From positions 1-51,454 of the forward strand of contig JAJYTY010000005.1 in the NCBI GenBank assembly GCA_021792835.1: a stretch of DNA of 51,454 nt, given 5' to 3'. The notes beneath the pieces were generated by a model. It ran no database searches. It was not told the origin of the DNA and worked only from the letters and a program-made list of their open reading frames with translations. This stretch comes from Pseudomonadota bacterium. GTDB lineage: Bacteria; Pseudomonadota; Gammaproteobacteria; Burkholderiales; Burkholderiaceae_C. Positions 25,602 through 35,069 of the stretch are shown piece by piece (within the stretch, counting starts at the first letter, position 1; every line of letters begins with the position of its first letter). Made by a program: the position numbers and the translations under genes.

Positions 25602-26019
25602 GTCAGAAGTCTGCAGAACGAATGGGGATGGCGATTATGGCATTTTATACCTCTATATACAGCCCTATGGTTGATTCGAAGGTGGTTGACATCAAGGAAG
25701 TGGCCGCGACCACCGGCGCGAGTTAGGGTGTTTTATGGTGCTCTATACCGATCGTGACCCTGGTGCCTCGCGTGTCCGAAGTCCTGAGCGTGGCCGTGGT
25801 TGACCCTGCGCAGCTGCCGGCCCAAGGCATCCGGGAGCGCTACGAGCGCACCGCCAAAAAGCTCGTGGCACCGTGCGAGCTGCAGGGCATGGTCCTCGCG
25901 AGTGCGAACGGGTGCCCGGACTGCACAGGCCGCTCGAGGCCGCTCGAACCCGCGCTGGCCAGCGTGCTGACGCCCTGGCCGGGGCCTTTGTGCATCAGAG
26001 ACATCATGGCGGGCATCTC
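25602..26019. other. Non-coding interval with AT-rich promoter tract
   Basis: The first 150 bp are AT-rich (TATACCTCTATATAC near 25646-25660) and probably hold the promoter of the leftward ATPase gene. A 19-codon frame at 25667-25726 (MVDSKVVDIKEVAATTGAS) resembles the first residues of a small DNA-binding protein, but stops at once. The rest has open frames on both strands with no recognised product and is most likely decayed sequence. Confidence 0.4.
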
Positions 26020-26042
26020 AAAAAACCCAGCCTTGGCTGGGT
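26020..26042 (-). terminator. Intrinsic terminator of brnA
   Basis: On the minus strand an 8-bp perfect stem (ACCCAGCC / GGCTGGGT, 26025-26042) with a 2-nt loop is followed directly by a T-run (26024-26020). It lies 27 bp beyond the brnA stop codon and is well placed to end the brnTA transcript. Confidence 0.85.
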
Positions 26043-26068
26043 CGGTGTGGGATCGCGACCTTGCCGCC

Positions 26069-26311
26069 CTACGCCGCGTGCAGTTCCTCGCGGATGACAC
26101 GCCGCAGCGCGTCGAGCGTGACCGGCTCCTTGCTGGATGCCTCGCGCAACGCCGCATTGATCAGTGTTTGGTAGCCCACGCCTTTTTGCTCGGCCTGTTT
26201 CTGAAAGCTGTCGATCACGTCGGCATCCAGATAAATGGTGATGCGCTTCTTGCCTGGCGTGGCGATGACCGCGCCGCGCTTGCCTTTGCTGAAATCGTAG
26301 TCTTCACGCAT
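26069..26311 (-). CDS. brnA: BrnA family antitoxin
   Basis: An 80-residue protein. The N-terminus MREDYDFSKGKRGAV is typical of BrnA, which wraps its cognate toxin BrnT. A ribbon-helix-helix DNA-binding segment follows (KKRITIYLDADVIDSFQKQAEQKGVGYQTLINAALREA). BrnA neutralises the BrnT RNase and represses the brnTA promoter. ATG 26311 overlaps the ancestral brnT stop as ATGCGTGA. The antitoxin looks complete, with its own terminator 27 bp downstream. Confidence 0.9.
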   Translation of the reverse strand: MREDYDFSKGKRGAVIATPGKKRITIYLDADVIDSFQKQAEQKGVGYQTLINAALREASSKEPVTLDALRRVIREELHAA

Positions 26312-26529
26312 GGTATTTCTCCGTTTCGCCCGGGCTGGGTATGCACCACGACGAGCACGCGCCCGAGCGAGTCCATCCCCAGGGTGACAAACCGCTGCTC
26401 GCCGCGCGCGTCCGGGTCTTCGATGGTCAGCGCCATGCCGTCGTGCAAAGCATCCTCGGCGTGGGCGAAGCTCACACCATGCTTGCGTAGATTGCTGCGC
26501 GCCTTGGCCGGATCGAACTCAACGCCCAT
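26304..26529 (-). pseudogene. brnT: brnT toxin gene with deleted/frameshifted C-terminus
   Basis: The first 64 or so residues are good BrnT: GVEFDPAKARSNLRKHGVSF, FAHAEDALHD, RFVTLGMDSLGRVLVVVHTQ. The usual C-terminal RIISARKAT-type catalytic strand and helix are missing. Instead a one-base shift would join the sequence to GETEKYHA and a TGA (26306-26304) that overlaps the brnA start exactly as an intact brnT would. Read in the current frame, translation runs on into brnA to 26215 and makes an unrelated tail. This fits a small internal deletion that killed the toxin. A sequencing error could explain the shift but not the missing motif. Confidence 0.75.
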
Positions 26530-26536
26530 TGTTGCA

Positions 26537-26542
26537 ATTATA
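26537..26542 (-). promoter_or_regulatory. -10 element of the brnTA promoter
   Basis: A perfect TATAAT on the minus strand lies 8 bp upstream of the brnT ATG (26529), within a short AT-rich tract (26537-26555). Transcription would begin almost at the start codon, so the mRNA would be nearly leaderless. The -35 region is poor (TTTCCC at 26565-26560), as expected for a repressed toxin-antitoxin promoter. Confidence 0.5.
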
Positions 26543-26583
26543 CATATAAAATGCATACGGGGAAAGCTGCCTCACGCATGCTT

Positions 26584-26673
26584 TCTCAACGCGACCTAAA
26601 AATGCGAGACCCAGGCGCTCAGGCGGTACACCCACGTCGAGACGGAGAAGCTGGCGGCGAAGTTGGGATAGTT
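26584..26673 (+). pseudogene. C-terminal remnant of a tyrosine recombinase/integrase
   Basis: The last 24 or so codons of a frame ending at TAG 26671 read ETQALRRYTHVETEKLAAKLG, which fits the C-terminal end of phage-type integrases (catalytic Tyr in RRYTH). Everything upstream is gone, and brnTA lies immediately next to it. It marks the edge of a former integrative element. Confidence 0.6.
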
Positions 26674-26778
26674 CTTCAATCACTCCCGCCGATTCGCCGC
26701 TAGCCGGGTTTTTCTGGGGTACCCCATCACAGCTGCCCCACGATGCTGTGGCACGCAGCACATACGTGTACGCCGTCA

Positions 26779-27075
26779 TCAGATGGGCAAGATTGGTCCA
26801 TCCTTATCTATCGCCAATATGGATCCGCAGCCCGGTGTTTCGTACAGATCAACTTGTGTCAGTTCGGGGGGTTTCCTCGCTGCATTCTCAAAAACCCAGG
26901 CGGCGATGCTTGCCGTGTCGCCATCTCGAATGCCTTCGACTTCGAACAGTGGGTGGTGATCGATCGATTTGAAGATGGGTTCGAAGATCTGTTTGACGTC
27001 ACCGAAGTCCACAGTCCATCCCATTGCCGGGGGTCCGGTCGGCGACAGGTCCGTGTAGCGAAGGTGCCAACACTG
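26779..27075 (-). pseudogene. 3' remnant of a QueD-like (6-pyruvoyl-tetrahydropterin synthase) gene
   Basis: The frame HLRYTDLSPTG...AMGWTVDFGDVKQIFEP, SIDHHPLFEVEGI, TASIAAWVFENAAR and VDLYETPGCGSI matches the C-terminal half of the QueD/6-carboxytetrahydropterin synthase family: substrate-contact DFGD, the Asp-His pair and the late Glu. The N-terminal half with the zinc histidines is missing. Homology fades around 27075, 50 bp from the end of hypX. The gene was probably cut when the hydrogenase island or an associated element arrived. Confidence 0.6.
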
Positions 27076-27124
27076 TAGGCAGTTTCCAGTCGACGTGGCC
27101 CCACGCTCCCGCGCGAACCTTGGC

Positions 27125-28837
27125 TCACGCCGCCGTGTCCGGCCGCAAGTCGCGATGGCGTGCGAGGTGTCGCGGCGTCCAGGAGTGCGGCGACTTACGC
27201 ACGAAGTGGTAACGCGCAACGTGATAGCTGGGGTCGAAGCCGTAGAAGTTGCGCCGCATCATCACCAGTTCCTCCTCGCGGTAGCGCGCCAACGGCTTGG
27301 CCGCCTCGTCGCGGACGCGGCGCCGATGCTTTGCCTCAATCAGTTGCGCGAAGTCCGGTCCGGCCGCCAGCGCCGCAACGCGGCGCGCCACCTCCGCGTC
27401 GTAACCTGCTGGATTGACGGTCAGGCAGGCATCGATCAGACCCTGGTCGAACGCCGCCTGCGCCGTCAGCGGCAGCCGGTTCCGCATGATGGCGCGAGCG
27501 CCGGCCTCGCCCACGCGCGGCGGAAGCAGGTAGGTCCAGTACTCCGAGCCGTAGAGGTTGCCCATGTTTTTGTAGTGTGGGTTAAGCAGCACGCCGGCGC
27601 GCGCCCACACTAGATCGGCGGCGCGGGCGAGGAAGGCGCCGCCCGCGCCTGCATTGCCACGCAGCGCCGCCACCGTCAGGTGCGAGCCAGTGGTGATGAT
27701 GGCCTCGGCCAAGTCGTCGATGGCGTTGATGTTGCGCCACGACTCGTCGGCCGGACTTTCGGCTGCCTCGATCAGGTTGAGGTGGATGCCGTTGGACCAG
27801 AAATCGGTGCCACCCGCTAACACGATCACCCGGGTCGGCTGCGTGCACGCCCAGCGGTAGGCCTGCAGCAACCGGTGGCATTGGTGGGTGCCCATTGCGC
27901 CGTTGTAGAACTCGAACGCCAGCAGTCCCACGCCGTCGGCCTCGCTGTAGGCGATGTCCTGCCAGGTGGCGTGTGTCACCGCCCACCAGCCCGGCAGCGG
28001 TAGCTCGGGCAGCACGGCCGATTCGGCGGCGAGGGCCATCGCCGCCGGCAGCTTGACCGCCAAGTCCGCGTCGCTGCGGCGCACATGACCGATCCACACC
28101 GCACCGTCAGTCGTCGCTCGCAGCAGCGCGGTCTCGCGCCGGCCGAGGATTTCGCCAGGGCGGCCGCCGCGCAACTCGGCCTCAGGCCAGGCGTCGTAGA
28201 GCCGGCAGGGCTGGTCGAACAGCACATCGGCCACGCCGGGGAAGCCGTCGGCCGCATTGAGCTTGCGTAGCACCGTGGCCGTGGTGTCGCGCGCCCAGTC
28301 GATGCGGCGATCGTCTTGCCGCATCAGCGGTCGCAGCCGGCCGCGGCAGCCAGCCGCAGCCGGCGGTACCGGGCGATAGCTCCCCGAAGCGAAGCGCTCG
28401 ACCGCCTCGCGCACCGCGCGGCATGCTGCCTCGGTTACCTCGTTGCGGTACAGGCTCGCCTTACGCCCGGCGCGCATCGGGAAGGTGTCGGCGGCCCAGA
28501 CTGGGCCGGCGTCCATCTCCGCTTCGGCCTGCAACACGGTCACGCCCCAGTCGGCCTCGCCCTCCTGGATCGCCCAGTCCAGCGCCGAGGGGCCACGGTC
28601 GCCAATGACGCCCGGATGCACCACCAGGCAGACATGGTTTTGCCAGATCGACGCGGGAATCGCCCGCCTCAGGTAGGGCGCGACGATCAGTTCGGGGCGG
28701 AACAGGGCCACCGCTTCCTCCGCCACCGCGTCGGCGATGTCGAACTCGATCGAGATCTCGTGGCCAAGCGCGGTCAGTTCGGCGTACAGCCGCTGCGTCA
28801 GGCTATTGAAGGCATGTGTGAGGAACAGGATGCGCAT
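27125..28837 (-). CDS. hypX: HypX/HoxX, CO-forming hydrogenase maturation protein
   Basis: A 570-residue two-domain protein. Residues 1-250 resemble formyltetrahydrofolate transferases (MRILFLTHAFNSLTQRLY, HPGVIGDRGPSALDWAI, VTVLQAEAEMDAGPVW). Residues about 290-540 resemble enoyl-CoA hydratases (VIVLAGGTDFWSNGIHLNLIE, LRGNAGAGGAFLARAADLVWA). HypX makes the CO ligand of the NiFe site from formyl-THF through formyl-CoA, and is found in organisms that make hydrogenase in air. ATG 28837 follows hypE by 8 bp. It is the last gene of the leftward operon. The C-terminal SYHVARYHFVRK motif is typical. Confidence 0.93.
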   Translation of the reverse strand: MRILFLTHAFNSLTQRLYAELTALGHEISIEFDIADAVAEEAVALFRPELIVAPYLRRAIPASIWQNHVCLVVHPGVIGDRGPSALDWAIQEGEADWGVTVLQAEAEMDAGPVWAADTFPMRAGRKASLYRNEVTEAACRAVREAVERFASGSYRPVPPAAAGCRGRLRPLMRQDDRRIDWARDTTATVLRKLNAADGFPGVADVLFDQPCRLYDAWPEAELRGGRPGEILGRRETALLRATTDGAVWIGHVRRSDADLAVKLPAAMALAAESAVLPELPLPGWWAVTHATWQDIAYSEADGVGLLAFEFYNGAMGTHQCHRLLQAYRWACTQPTRVIVLAGGTDFWSNGIHLNLIEAAESPADESWRNINAIDDLAEAIITTGSHLTVAALRGNAGAGGAFLARAADLVWARAGVLLNPHYKNMGNLYGSEYWTYLLPPRVGEAGARAIMRNRLPLTAQAAFDQGLIDACLTVNPAGYDAEVARRVAALAAGPDFAQLIEAKHRRRVRDEAAKPLARYREEELVMMRRNFYGFDPSYHVARYHFVRKSPHSWTPRHLARHRDLRPDTAA

Positions 28838-28845
28838 GACGGTCT

Positions 28846-29895
28846 TCAGCAAATGCGCGGCAGCTGCTCGCCGGAGAGCCAGTCGACGATGCGCCGGCCG
28901 CCGAAGCCGGTGGTCATCTGTACGAAGTGGTGCGCGTCCTCGACCACGCTGCCAATGATGGCTGCGCGCGCGCCTAGCGGATGCGCACGCATCGACGCCA
29001 GCACCCTGTCGGCGTCCTGAGGCGCGACGATCGCGACCAGCTTGCCCTCGTTGGCGACGTACAGTGCATCTAGGCCGAGGAACTCGCACGCCGCGGCCAC
29101 AGCGGGGTCGACGGGGATGGCCGGCTCGTCGATGGCCATGCCGACTCCGGACTGGCGGGCGATTTCGTTCAGCGTCGTGGCTAGCCCGCCGCGTGTCGGG
29201 TCGCGCAGCACGTGAATGTCCACTCCGGTGGCGAGCATCGCGGCGGTGAGTGCGTGCAGCGCCGCGGTGTCGGAGACAATGGGGGAGGAGAATCCCAGGC
29301 TCTCGCGCTGCGCCATGATGGCCATGCCATGGTCGCCCAGTGTGCCCGAGAGCAGGATGCAATCGCCCGGCCGGGCACGGTCGCCGCCGACGTTTACTCC
29401 TTCGGGTACCACCCCAATGCCTGTGGTGGCGATGAACACCCCATCACCCTTGCCGCGCTCGACGACCTTGGTGTCGCCGGTGACCACGGGCACGCCCGCC
29501 GTCTTCGCCGCAGCCGCCATCGATTCGACGATACGCCGCAGGTCCGCTAGCGGGTAACCTTCCTCCAGGATGAAGCTCGCCGCCAGATACAGCGGCGTAG
29601 CGCCCATCATTGCCACGTCGTTGATGGTGCCGTGCACAGCCAGGCAGCCGATGTCGCCGCCAGGAAAGAACAGCGGCGAGACCACGTGCGCGTCGGTGGC
29701 CATCACCAGCCGGCCGCCGGCTGGCGGCAGCAGCGCGCCGTCATTGCCTTGGCGCAGGAAAGCGTTGTCGAAGGCGCGCGCGAACAGTTCCTCGATCAGC
29801 TGAGCCATCGCCCGGCCGCCGCTGCCGTGGCTCAGGTCCACCCGGCCGGTCTTCACGTCCAAGGGGCGCACGTAGTCGCGTTTGATGGTTTTCAT
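28846..29895 (-). CDS. hypE: Hydrogenase maturation protein HypE
   Basis: A 349-residue PurM/AIR-synthase-like protein (LSHGSGGRAMAQLIEELF, DAHVVSPLFFPGGDIG, HGTINDVAMMGA, VVTGDTKVVERGKGDG). HypE dehydrates its C-terminal thiocarbamate to thiocyanate, supplying cyanide ligands of the NiFe centre. The tail ends PRIC, so the modified cysteine is present as the last residue. ATG 29895 overlaps the hypD stop (ATGA). It works with HypF, which carbamoylates it. Confidence 0.96.
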   Translation of the reverse strand: MKTIKRDYVRPLDVKTGRVDLSHGSGGRAMAQLIEELFARAFDNAFLRQGNDGALLPPAGGRLVMATDAHVVSPLFFPGGDIGCLAVHGTINDVAMMGATPLYLAASFILEEGYPLADLRRIVESMAAAAKTAGVPVVTGDTKVVERGKGDGVFIATTGIGVVPEGVNVGGDRARPGDCILLSGTLGDHGMAIMAQRESLGFSSPIVSDTAALHALTAAMLATGVDIHVLRDPTRGGLATTLNEIARQSGVGMAIDEPAIPVDPAVAAACEFLGLDALYVANEGKLVAIVAPQDADRVLASMRAHPLGARAAIIGSVVEDAHHFVQMTTGFGGRRIVDWLSGEQLPRIC

Positions 29896-31031
29896 GTCAC
29901 TTGCCGATATCGGCCGTAGGTGTAGTGCGCCGCGCAGGCGCCTTCGGACGACACCATGCACGATCCCAACGGTGTCTCCGGTGTGCAGACGGTGCCGAAC
30001 ACTTTGCAGTCCCAGGGCCGCTTGACCCCGCGAAGGATTGCGCCGCACTCGCAGGCCTTGTTGTCGGCCACCGGCCGGTAGGCCAGCGAGAAGCGGCGCT
30101 CGGCATCGAATGCGGCATAGGCATCGCGGATGCGCAGCGCCGAGTACGGAACGATGTTCAGGCCCCGCCACTCGAACTCGCGGCGCAGCTCGAACACCTC
30201 GGCCACCAGGTTCTGCGCCTTAACATTGCCGTCGCGGTTGACGGCGCGGCTGAACTCGTTCTCGACCTCGGCGCGGCCGTCGTTGACCTGACGCACGAGC
30301 ATCAGGATGGCCTGCATCACGTCCAGCGGCTCGAACCCGGCAATCACCACGGGTTTGCGGTATTCCTCGGCGAAGAACTCGTAGGGCCGGCTGCCGATCA
30401 CGGTCGATACGTGCGCGGGGCCGACGAAACCGTCGAGCGGCACGGTGCCGTACTGGCGAACCTCGGGCGATTCCAGGATTGTGGCGATCGCCGAGGGGGT
30501 CAGCACGTGGCAGCACAGCACTGAGAAGTTGTTCAGACCGAGCGCCTGCGCCTGCTTGAGCACCACGGCGGTCGGAGGGGTGGTGGTTTCGAAGCCGATG
30601 GCGAAGAACACCACTTGGCGGTCGTGCCGCTCGCGCGCCAGCGCCAGCGCGTCGGCGGCCGAATACATCAACCGCACCTCGCCGCCGCCCGCGTCCGCTG
30701 CCGCCTTGGCCTTGAGCAGCGACAGGCCCTTCGAGGCAGGAATGCGCACGGTGTCGGCATAGGTGCACAGGGTCACGCCGTGCTGCAGTACGAGTTCGAT
30801 GGCCATGTCGACGCGACCAATGGGTAGCACGCAGACAGGGCAGCCGGGGCCGTGGATCATGCGCACGTTGGCCGGCAGAAGATCGGTAACACCATAGCGT
30901 GAGATGGCGTGGGTGTGGCCGCCGCAGAACTCCATGAAGCTGTAGCTGCGCTCCGAATCGGCCTCTCGGGCAATGGCCGCCGCGATACCCTGCGCTAGCC
31001 GGCCGTCGCGGAACTCGTCGACGTACCTCAT
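29892..31031 (-). CDS. hypD: Hydrogenase maturation protein HypD
   Basis: A 379-residue iron-sulfur protein that, with HypC, forms the scaffold for the Fe(CN)2CO unit. Motifs present: [32 protein letters not shown], a C-terminal cysteine set for the [4Fe-4S] cluster ([37 protein letters not shown]). Stop and start overlap its neighbours by 4 bp on both sides, the usual hypCDE layout. Confidence 0.97.
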   Translation of the reverse strand: MRYVDEFRDGRLAQGIAAAIAREADSERSYSFMEFCGGHTHAISRYGVTDLLPANVRMIHGPGCPVCVLPIGRVDMAIELVLQHGVTLCTYADTVRIPASKGLSLLKAKAAADAGGGEVRLMYSAADALALARERHDRQVVFFAIGFETTTPPTAVVLKQAQALGLNNFSVLCCHVLTPSAIATILESPEVRQYGTVPLDGFVGPAHVSTVIGSRPYEFFAEEYRKPVVIAGFEPLDVMQAILMLVRQVNDGRAEVENEFSRAVNRDGNVKAQNLVAEVFELRREFEWRGLNIVPYSALRIRDAYAAFDAERRFSLAYRPVADNKACECGAILRGVKRPWDCKVFGTVCTPETPLGSCMVSSEGACAAHYTYGRYRQVT

Positions 31032-31264
31032 GTCCGCTCCTCTGGCATCGCCGCTGCGCCGAGTTCGGCGAACAGTGCCAGGGTGCGCTCGGCTTCGGCG
31101 GGATCGAGCTTGCTCAACGCAAAGCCGACGTGGACGATGACGTAGTCGCCTATGACAACCTCGTCAAGCAGCGCAAGCGATACGTCCTTACGCACTCCGC
31201 CCATGTCGACCACGCCCTGGTCACCGTTCACTTGCGCGATGCGCGCGGGAATTGCTAGGCACAT
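31028..31264 (-). CDS. hypC: Hydrogenase maturation chaperone HypC
   Basis: A 78-residue OB-fold protein. The invariant N-terminal cysteine is in MCLAIPARI; it binds iron and hands the Fe(CN)2CO group from HypD to the large-subunit precursor. [20 protein letters not shown] is typical. ATG 31264 is required to place Cys2, so the longer upstream frame is rejected. Its stop overlaps the hypD start by 4 bp, and hypF ends 2 bp upstream of its start. Confidence 0.95.
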   Translation of the reverse strand: MCLAIPARIAQVNGDQGVVDMGGVRKDVSLALLDEVVIGDYVIVHVGFALSKLDPAEAERTLALFAELGAAAMPEERT

Positions 31265-31265
31265 G

Positions 31266-33581
31266 TCAGTGATCTCCTTCGTTGATCGCCACCCAAGCTT
31301 GCCCGAGGCTGAGTCCGCCATCGTTGGGCGGCAGTTGGTTTGCCTGCAGCAGCCGCAGGTCACGCGCGGCCAAGCGGTCGTGCAGTCCCTGCGACAGCAC
31401 GGCGTTGAGCAGGCAGCCGCCGGCGGCCGCGACAGTGTTGAGGCCCAGCCGCTGCGCGGCCAAAGCCGCCCAGTCGGCCAGCGCCTCGGCCAGCGTGTGG
31501 TGGAACAGCGCGGCGCCGAAACCTGTGTCTCGGCAGTCGGCGATCGCCGCTAGCAGTGGCCGCAGATCCAGCGTGCCGTCCGGGTCGAGGCGCCACCCGC
31601 CGGCCAGCGGCGCGACCGCGCCGTGGCGTTCGGCCAGCCCTTCGAGCAGCATCGCCGCCTGTGCCTCGAAGGAGCAGACGGCGCGCACGCCCAGGAGCGC
31701 GGCGGCCGCGTCGAACAGCCGCCCGGCGCTGGAGGTCGGCGGGGTATTGAGGCCGCGCGCGAGCATCTTCGCCACCGTGGCTGCGCCGGGCTGATCGGCA
31801 AAACGTGTCGCGATCTCATCGCCGCGGCCCAGCGAAGACAGCGCCGCGGCGCCCAATCGCCAGGGCTGGCGCGCGGCGCGATCGCCGCCGGGCAGCGCTA
31901 GCTGGCGCAGGTGACCTAGCCGGGTACAGCATGCGCCGTCGACGCGAAGCAGCTCGCCGCCCCAGGCGCTGCCGTCGGTTCCCAGTCCGACGCCGTCGAG
32001 CGCCAGGCCGATCACTGGCCGGGTCATACCGTGCTCCGCCAGCACGGCGGCGACATGGGCGTGGTGGTGTTGCACCGCGACTGCGCGCAGTCCGCGGCGC
32101 GCGGCGAATTCGGCCGCGTAGCGGCTGCTGAAGTAGTCGGGGTGCAGGTCGTGCGCGACGATGGCTGGTTCGACGTCGAGGATGTCACACAGGTGCTCGA
32201 CCGCCGCCCCCAGCGCGGCGCGCGTCGGGGCGTTGTCGAGGTCGCCGATGTGCTGCGACACGAAGGCTTCGCTGCCGCGCGTGACGCAGACGGTGTTCTT
32301 GAACCAGCCGCCTACGGCGAGCACGCTCGGCCCGGCGGCGGGCAAGCGTATGGCGCGCGGCACGTGGCCGCGAGCGCGGCGCAGAAAGCGTGGGCCGTCG
32401 GCGGCGACGCGCATCACCGAGTCGTCGCAGCGGATCACGATGTTGCGGTTGTGCATCAACAGAGCGTCGGCGATGCCCGCCAGACGCGTGCGCGCTTCGT
32501 CATTGTCGGCGACCAGCGGCTCACTGCCGGGGTTGGCACTGGTCATCACTAGTGTCAGGGCCTGCGGCTCGGTGGTCCAGGCCCTCCCGGCGTGCCGGCC
32601 GGCGGCGTCGTGAAACAGTAGCCATTGCAGCGGGGTGGCGGGCAGCATCGCGCCCAGCCAGGCGATGCCTGGGGCGACGCCGGGCAGCGCGTCGTCGCAG
32701 CCGGGACGCTTGCGGAGCAGCACGATGGGGCGTTCGGGCGACTCCAGCAGCGCCGCCTCGGCGTCGCCCGCCGTAACGAACGCGCGGGTGCTGGCGAGGT
32801 TGGCGAACATCACGGCGAAGGGCTTCTCCTCGCGGGACTTACGCGCGCGCAGCCGGGCGACGGACGACGCGTTGCGCGCGTCGCACGCCAAGTGAAAACC
32901 GCCAAGTCCCTTGAGGGCGACGAGGGCGCCGTCCGACAGCAGCCGCAGCGTTTGGGCGATCGGATCGCCGAGGATCGGTTCGCCAGCGGCGTCGCGCAAG
33001 TCCAACCGCGGCCCGCAGGCCGGGCAAGCGTCGGGCTCGGCATGGAAGCGCCGCGATGCCGGGTCGTGGTACTCGGCGGCGCAGTCCGGGCAGAGCGTGA
33101 ACGCAGCCATGCTGGTCTGTGCACGGTCGTAGGGCAGATGCCGGGTGATGGTATAGCGCGGGCCGCACTGGGTGCAGTTGGTGAAGGCATAGCGCCAGCG
33201 CCGGTCGGCTGGGTCGAACAGGTCGGCCAAGCAATCCGCGCAGGTAGCCACGTCGGGCGGGATGGCGGTCGCGGCGGCCCCGCCGGCGGACGGCAGGATG
33301 GCGAACTGGCTCCCGCCCCGCAGCGGCGCGTCGGCCGCATCCACCGAGTCGACCCGCGCCAAACTCGGCGCGTCGCGTCGCAGCCGCTCGGCAAAAGCTG
33401 CCAACCGCGCCGTCTCGCCCTCCACTTCGATCTCGACACCGGCGGCGTCGTTGCGCACCCAACCGGCCAGCCCCAGCTCCCGCGCCAGTCGCCAGACGAA
33501 AGGTCGGAAGCCCACGCCCTGCACTACGCCGGCGACGCGGATGCAGCGGCGTTCAGGAGCAGTATCGGCGGGCACAATCAT
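31266..33581 (-). CDS. hypF: Carbamoyltransferase HypF
   Basis: A 771-residue protein with the full HypF layout: acylphosphatase domain (residues 1-95, [16 protein letters not shown]), two zinc fingers ([36 protein letters not shown], about 110-190), a YrdC-like domain (about 200-390, [16 protein letters not shown]), and a Kae1-like carbamoyltransferase domain to the end ([36 protein letters not shown]). It uses carbamoyl phosphate and ATP to carbamoylate the HypE C-terminal cysteine. ATG 33581 lies 9 bp downstream of the hupV stop. Confidence 0.97.
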   Translation of the reverse strand: MIVPADTAPERRCIRVAGVVQGVGFRPFVWRLARELGLAGWVRNDAAGVEIEVEGETARLAAFAERLRRDAPSLARVDSVDAADAPLRGGSQFAILPSAGGAAATAIPPDVATCADCLADLFDPADRRWRYAFTNCTQCGPRYTITRHLPYDRAQTSMAAFTLCPDCAAEYHDPASRRFHAEPDACPACGPRLDLRDAAGEPILGDPIAQTLRLLSDGALVALKGLGGFHLACDARNASSVARLRARKSREEKPFAVMFANLASTRAFVTAGDAEAALLESPERPIVLLRKRPGCDDALPGVAPGIAWLGAMLPATPLQWLLFHDAAGRHAGRAWTTEPQALTLVMTSANPGSEPLVADNDEARTRLAGIADALLMHNRNIVIRCDDSVMRVAADGPRFLRRARGHVPRAIRLPAAGPSVLAVGGWFKNTVCVTRGSEAFVSQHIGDLDNAPTRAALGAAVEHLCDILDVEPAIVAHDLHPDYFSSRYAAEFAARRGLRAVAVQHHHAHVAAVLAEHGMTRPVIGLALDGVGLGTDGSAWGGELLRVDGACCTRLGHLRQLALPGGDRAARQPWRLGAAALSSLGRGDEIATRFADQPGAATVAKMLARGLNTPPTSSAGRLFDAAAALLGVRAVCSFEAQAAMLLEGLAERHGAVAPLAGGWRLDPDGTLDLRPLLAAIADCRDTGFGAALFHHTLAEALADWAALAAQRLGLNTVAAAGGCLLNAVLSQGLHDRLAARDLRLLQANQLPPNDGGLSLGQAWVAINEGDH

Positions 33582-33590
33582 GGTGATCTT

Positions 33591-35030
33591 TCAGTGCACG
33601 GTGCAGACCATGCACGGATCGAAGGAGCGCACAACGTGCTGCACGGCGGCGCTTTCGGCGCCGCGCGCGCTCACGGGCGTGCCCACCAACGCCTGCTCCA
33701 GAGCTCCCGGTGTGCCGGCGGCGTCGCGCGGTGAGAAGTTCCAGGTGGTCGGGGCAATGACCTGGTAGTTAAGGATGCGCCCTTTGCGGATACGCAGCCA
33801 GTGGCCGAGGCTGCCGCGCGCGGCTTCTACCAGGCCGGCTCCGTCCGCCTCGTCGGGAACGTCGGCAACGTTGCAGAACGGCGCGCCGGGCTCCAGGGCG
33901 GCAATCCACTGCTCCATCACCGGAATCACACGGGCGAGTTCGAGCAGGCGAGCCACCACGCGGGAATGCACGCTGCTGCCATTGGCCGCGAGGTCGCGCG
34001 CCAGGGGATGATCGTCCACCACCTGGCGGGCCAGGGCGCCGGTCTCCATCACCGCACCGTCCAACCGCGGGGCCTTGCACCAGGTATAAGCGCCGGGGTT
34101 GTCCAGACTCGCGAGAGTGCAGCCGTGCAGTGGGTGCATCGGCTCCGTCTGGCCGTGCAGCCAGGCGTGGGAGATGTCCTCGGTAATTGCGTTGGTGTCG
34201 AGCGGCTTGGGCCCGCCGTCCCAGATGCCAGGTGCGAACAGGTGACTGCCATGCAAGGCATAGGCACCGTAGCTCAGAAATCGGCCGCCGCCGCGTCCGA
34301 GCCGGTCGAGCCCGAGCGCGGACGACAGGCGCAGGAAATGGGCGAAGTCGCTTTGTGGATGGACCTGCGCCCATGCCTGCAATGCGGCGGCAGAGTCGAT
34401 CGCGGCAACCCGCTCCAGCCGGTCGGCGAACAGGGTGGTTTCGAGAAAGCGGCGGAACAACGCGACGATGGTGCGCAGCTGCGCTTTTTCCTGCGGCTCG
34501 ATGGCGCGGGTGGTGCCGCCGGGCTGCAGCGCCAGGCTGTGCGGCCACTTGCCGGCGAGGATGCCCGTGAGATGCAGGAAGGCGGCGCGCGCGGGCAGCA
34601 TGTCGCGCGAGGCGGTGCCGGTCTGCGCCTTGAAGCGCGCGGCGGTGACCGGAAAATCGGGATGATCGGCGTATTCCTCGCGCGCGAAGTCCGGCATGAA
34701 GAACAGGTAGAAATGGGTGAGGTGGTCGCTGAGGTTTTCGCAGGCCAGCACCAGGTTGGCGGCCAGCGCGCCGTTGTCGGCCTCGGTCACACCCATGGCA
34801 GCGCGCAGTGCGGCGGCGGCGGCCATCGACTGCGACACCGAGCAGATCCCGCAGATGCGCGGGGTGTAGACCAGGGCGTCGCGCGGATCCTTGCCATGCA
34901 GGATCTGCTCGAAGCCGCGGTATAGCGGCGAGTTCACCCAGGCGGCGGATACAGCGCCGTCGGTGATCTCCACCTGCACCTCGAGGTCACCCTCGACGCG
35001 GTTGAACGGCCCAAAGATGCGCCTGCTCAT
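33591..35030 (-). CDS. hupV: H2-sensing hydrogenase large subunit HupV/HoxC
   Basis: A 479-residue [NiFe] large subunit of the regulatory type. The proximal motif is RICGICS and the distal is DPCMVCTVH, which is the very C-terminus, so there is no peptide for a maturation protease to cut, as in known HoxC/HupV. Bulky residues occur near the active-site channel (Ile in CGIC, Phe in HFYLFFMPDF), the pattern associated with oxygen-insensitive H2 sensors. It pairs with HupU and reports H2 to the HupT kinase. The gene sits in the order hupR-hupT-hupU-hupV-hypF. Confidence 0.94.
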   Translation of the reverse strand: MSRRIFGPFNRVEGDLEVQVEITDGAVSAAWVNSPLYRGFEQILHGKDPRDALVYTPRICGICSVSQSMAAAAALRAAMGVTEADNGALAANLVLACENLSDHLTHFYLFFMPDFAREEYADHPDFPVTAARFKAQTGTASRDMLPARAAFLHLTGILAGKWPHSLALQPGGTTRAIEPQEKAQLRTIVALFRRFLETTLFADRLERVAAIDSAAALQAWAQVHPQSDFAHFLRLSSALGLDRLGRGGGRFLSYGAYALHGSHLFAPGIWDGGPKPLDTNAITEDISHAWLHGQTEPMHPLHGCTLASLDNPGAYTWCKAPRLDGAVMETGALARQVVDDHPLARDLAANGSSVHSRVVARLLELARVIPVMEQWIAALEPGAPFCNVADVPDEADGAGLVEAARGSLGHWLRIRKGRILNYQVIAPTTWNFSPRDAAGTPGALEQALVGTPVSARGAESAAVQHVVRSFDPCMVCTVH

Positions 35031-35069
35031 GTGCGTTGGTCCTCGGTATGGTTGACAATCACGCGCATC

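Noticed and set aside
26020-26042. The same hairpin as a terminator for the plus strand
   Set aside because: The T-run follows the stem only on the minus strand, and no plus-strand gene ends there.
25754-26599. 281-residue plus-strand frame across the brnTA region
   Set aside because: It runs antisense through brnA and brnT, which are well supported; only its first 40 codons lie in free sequence and they match nothing I know.
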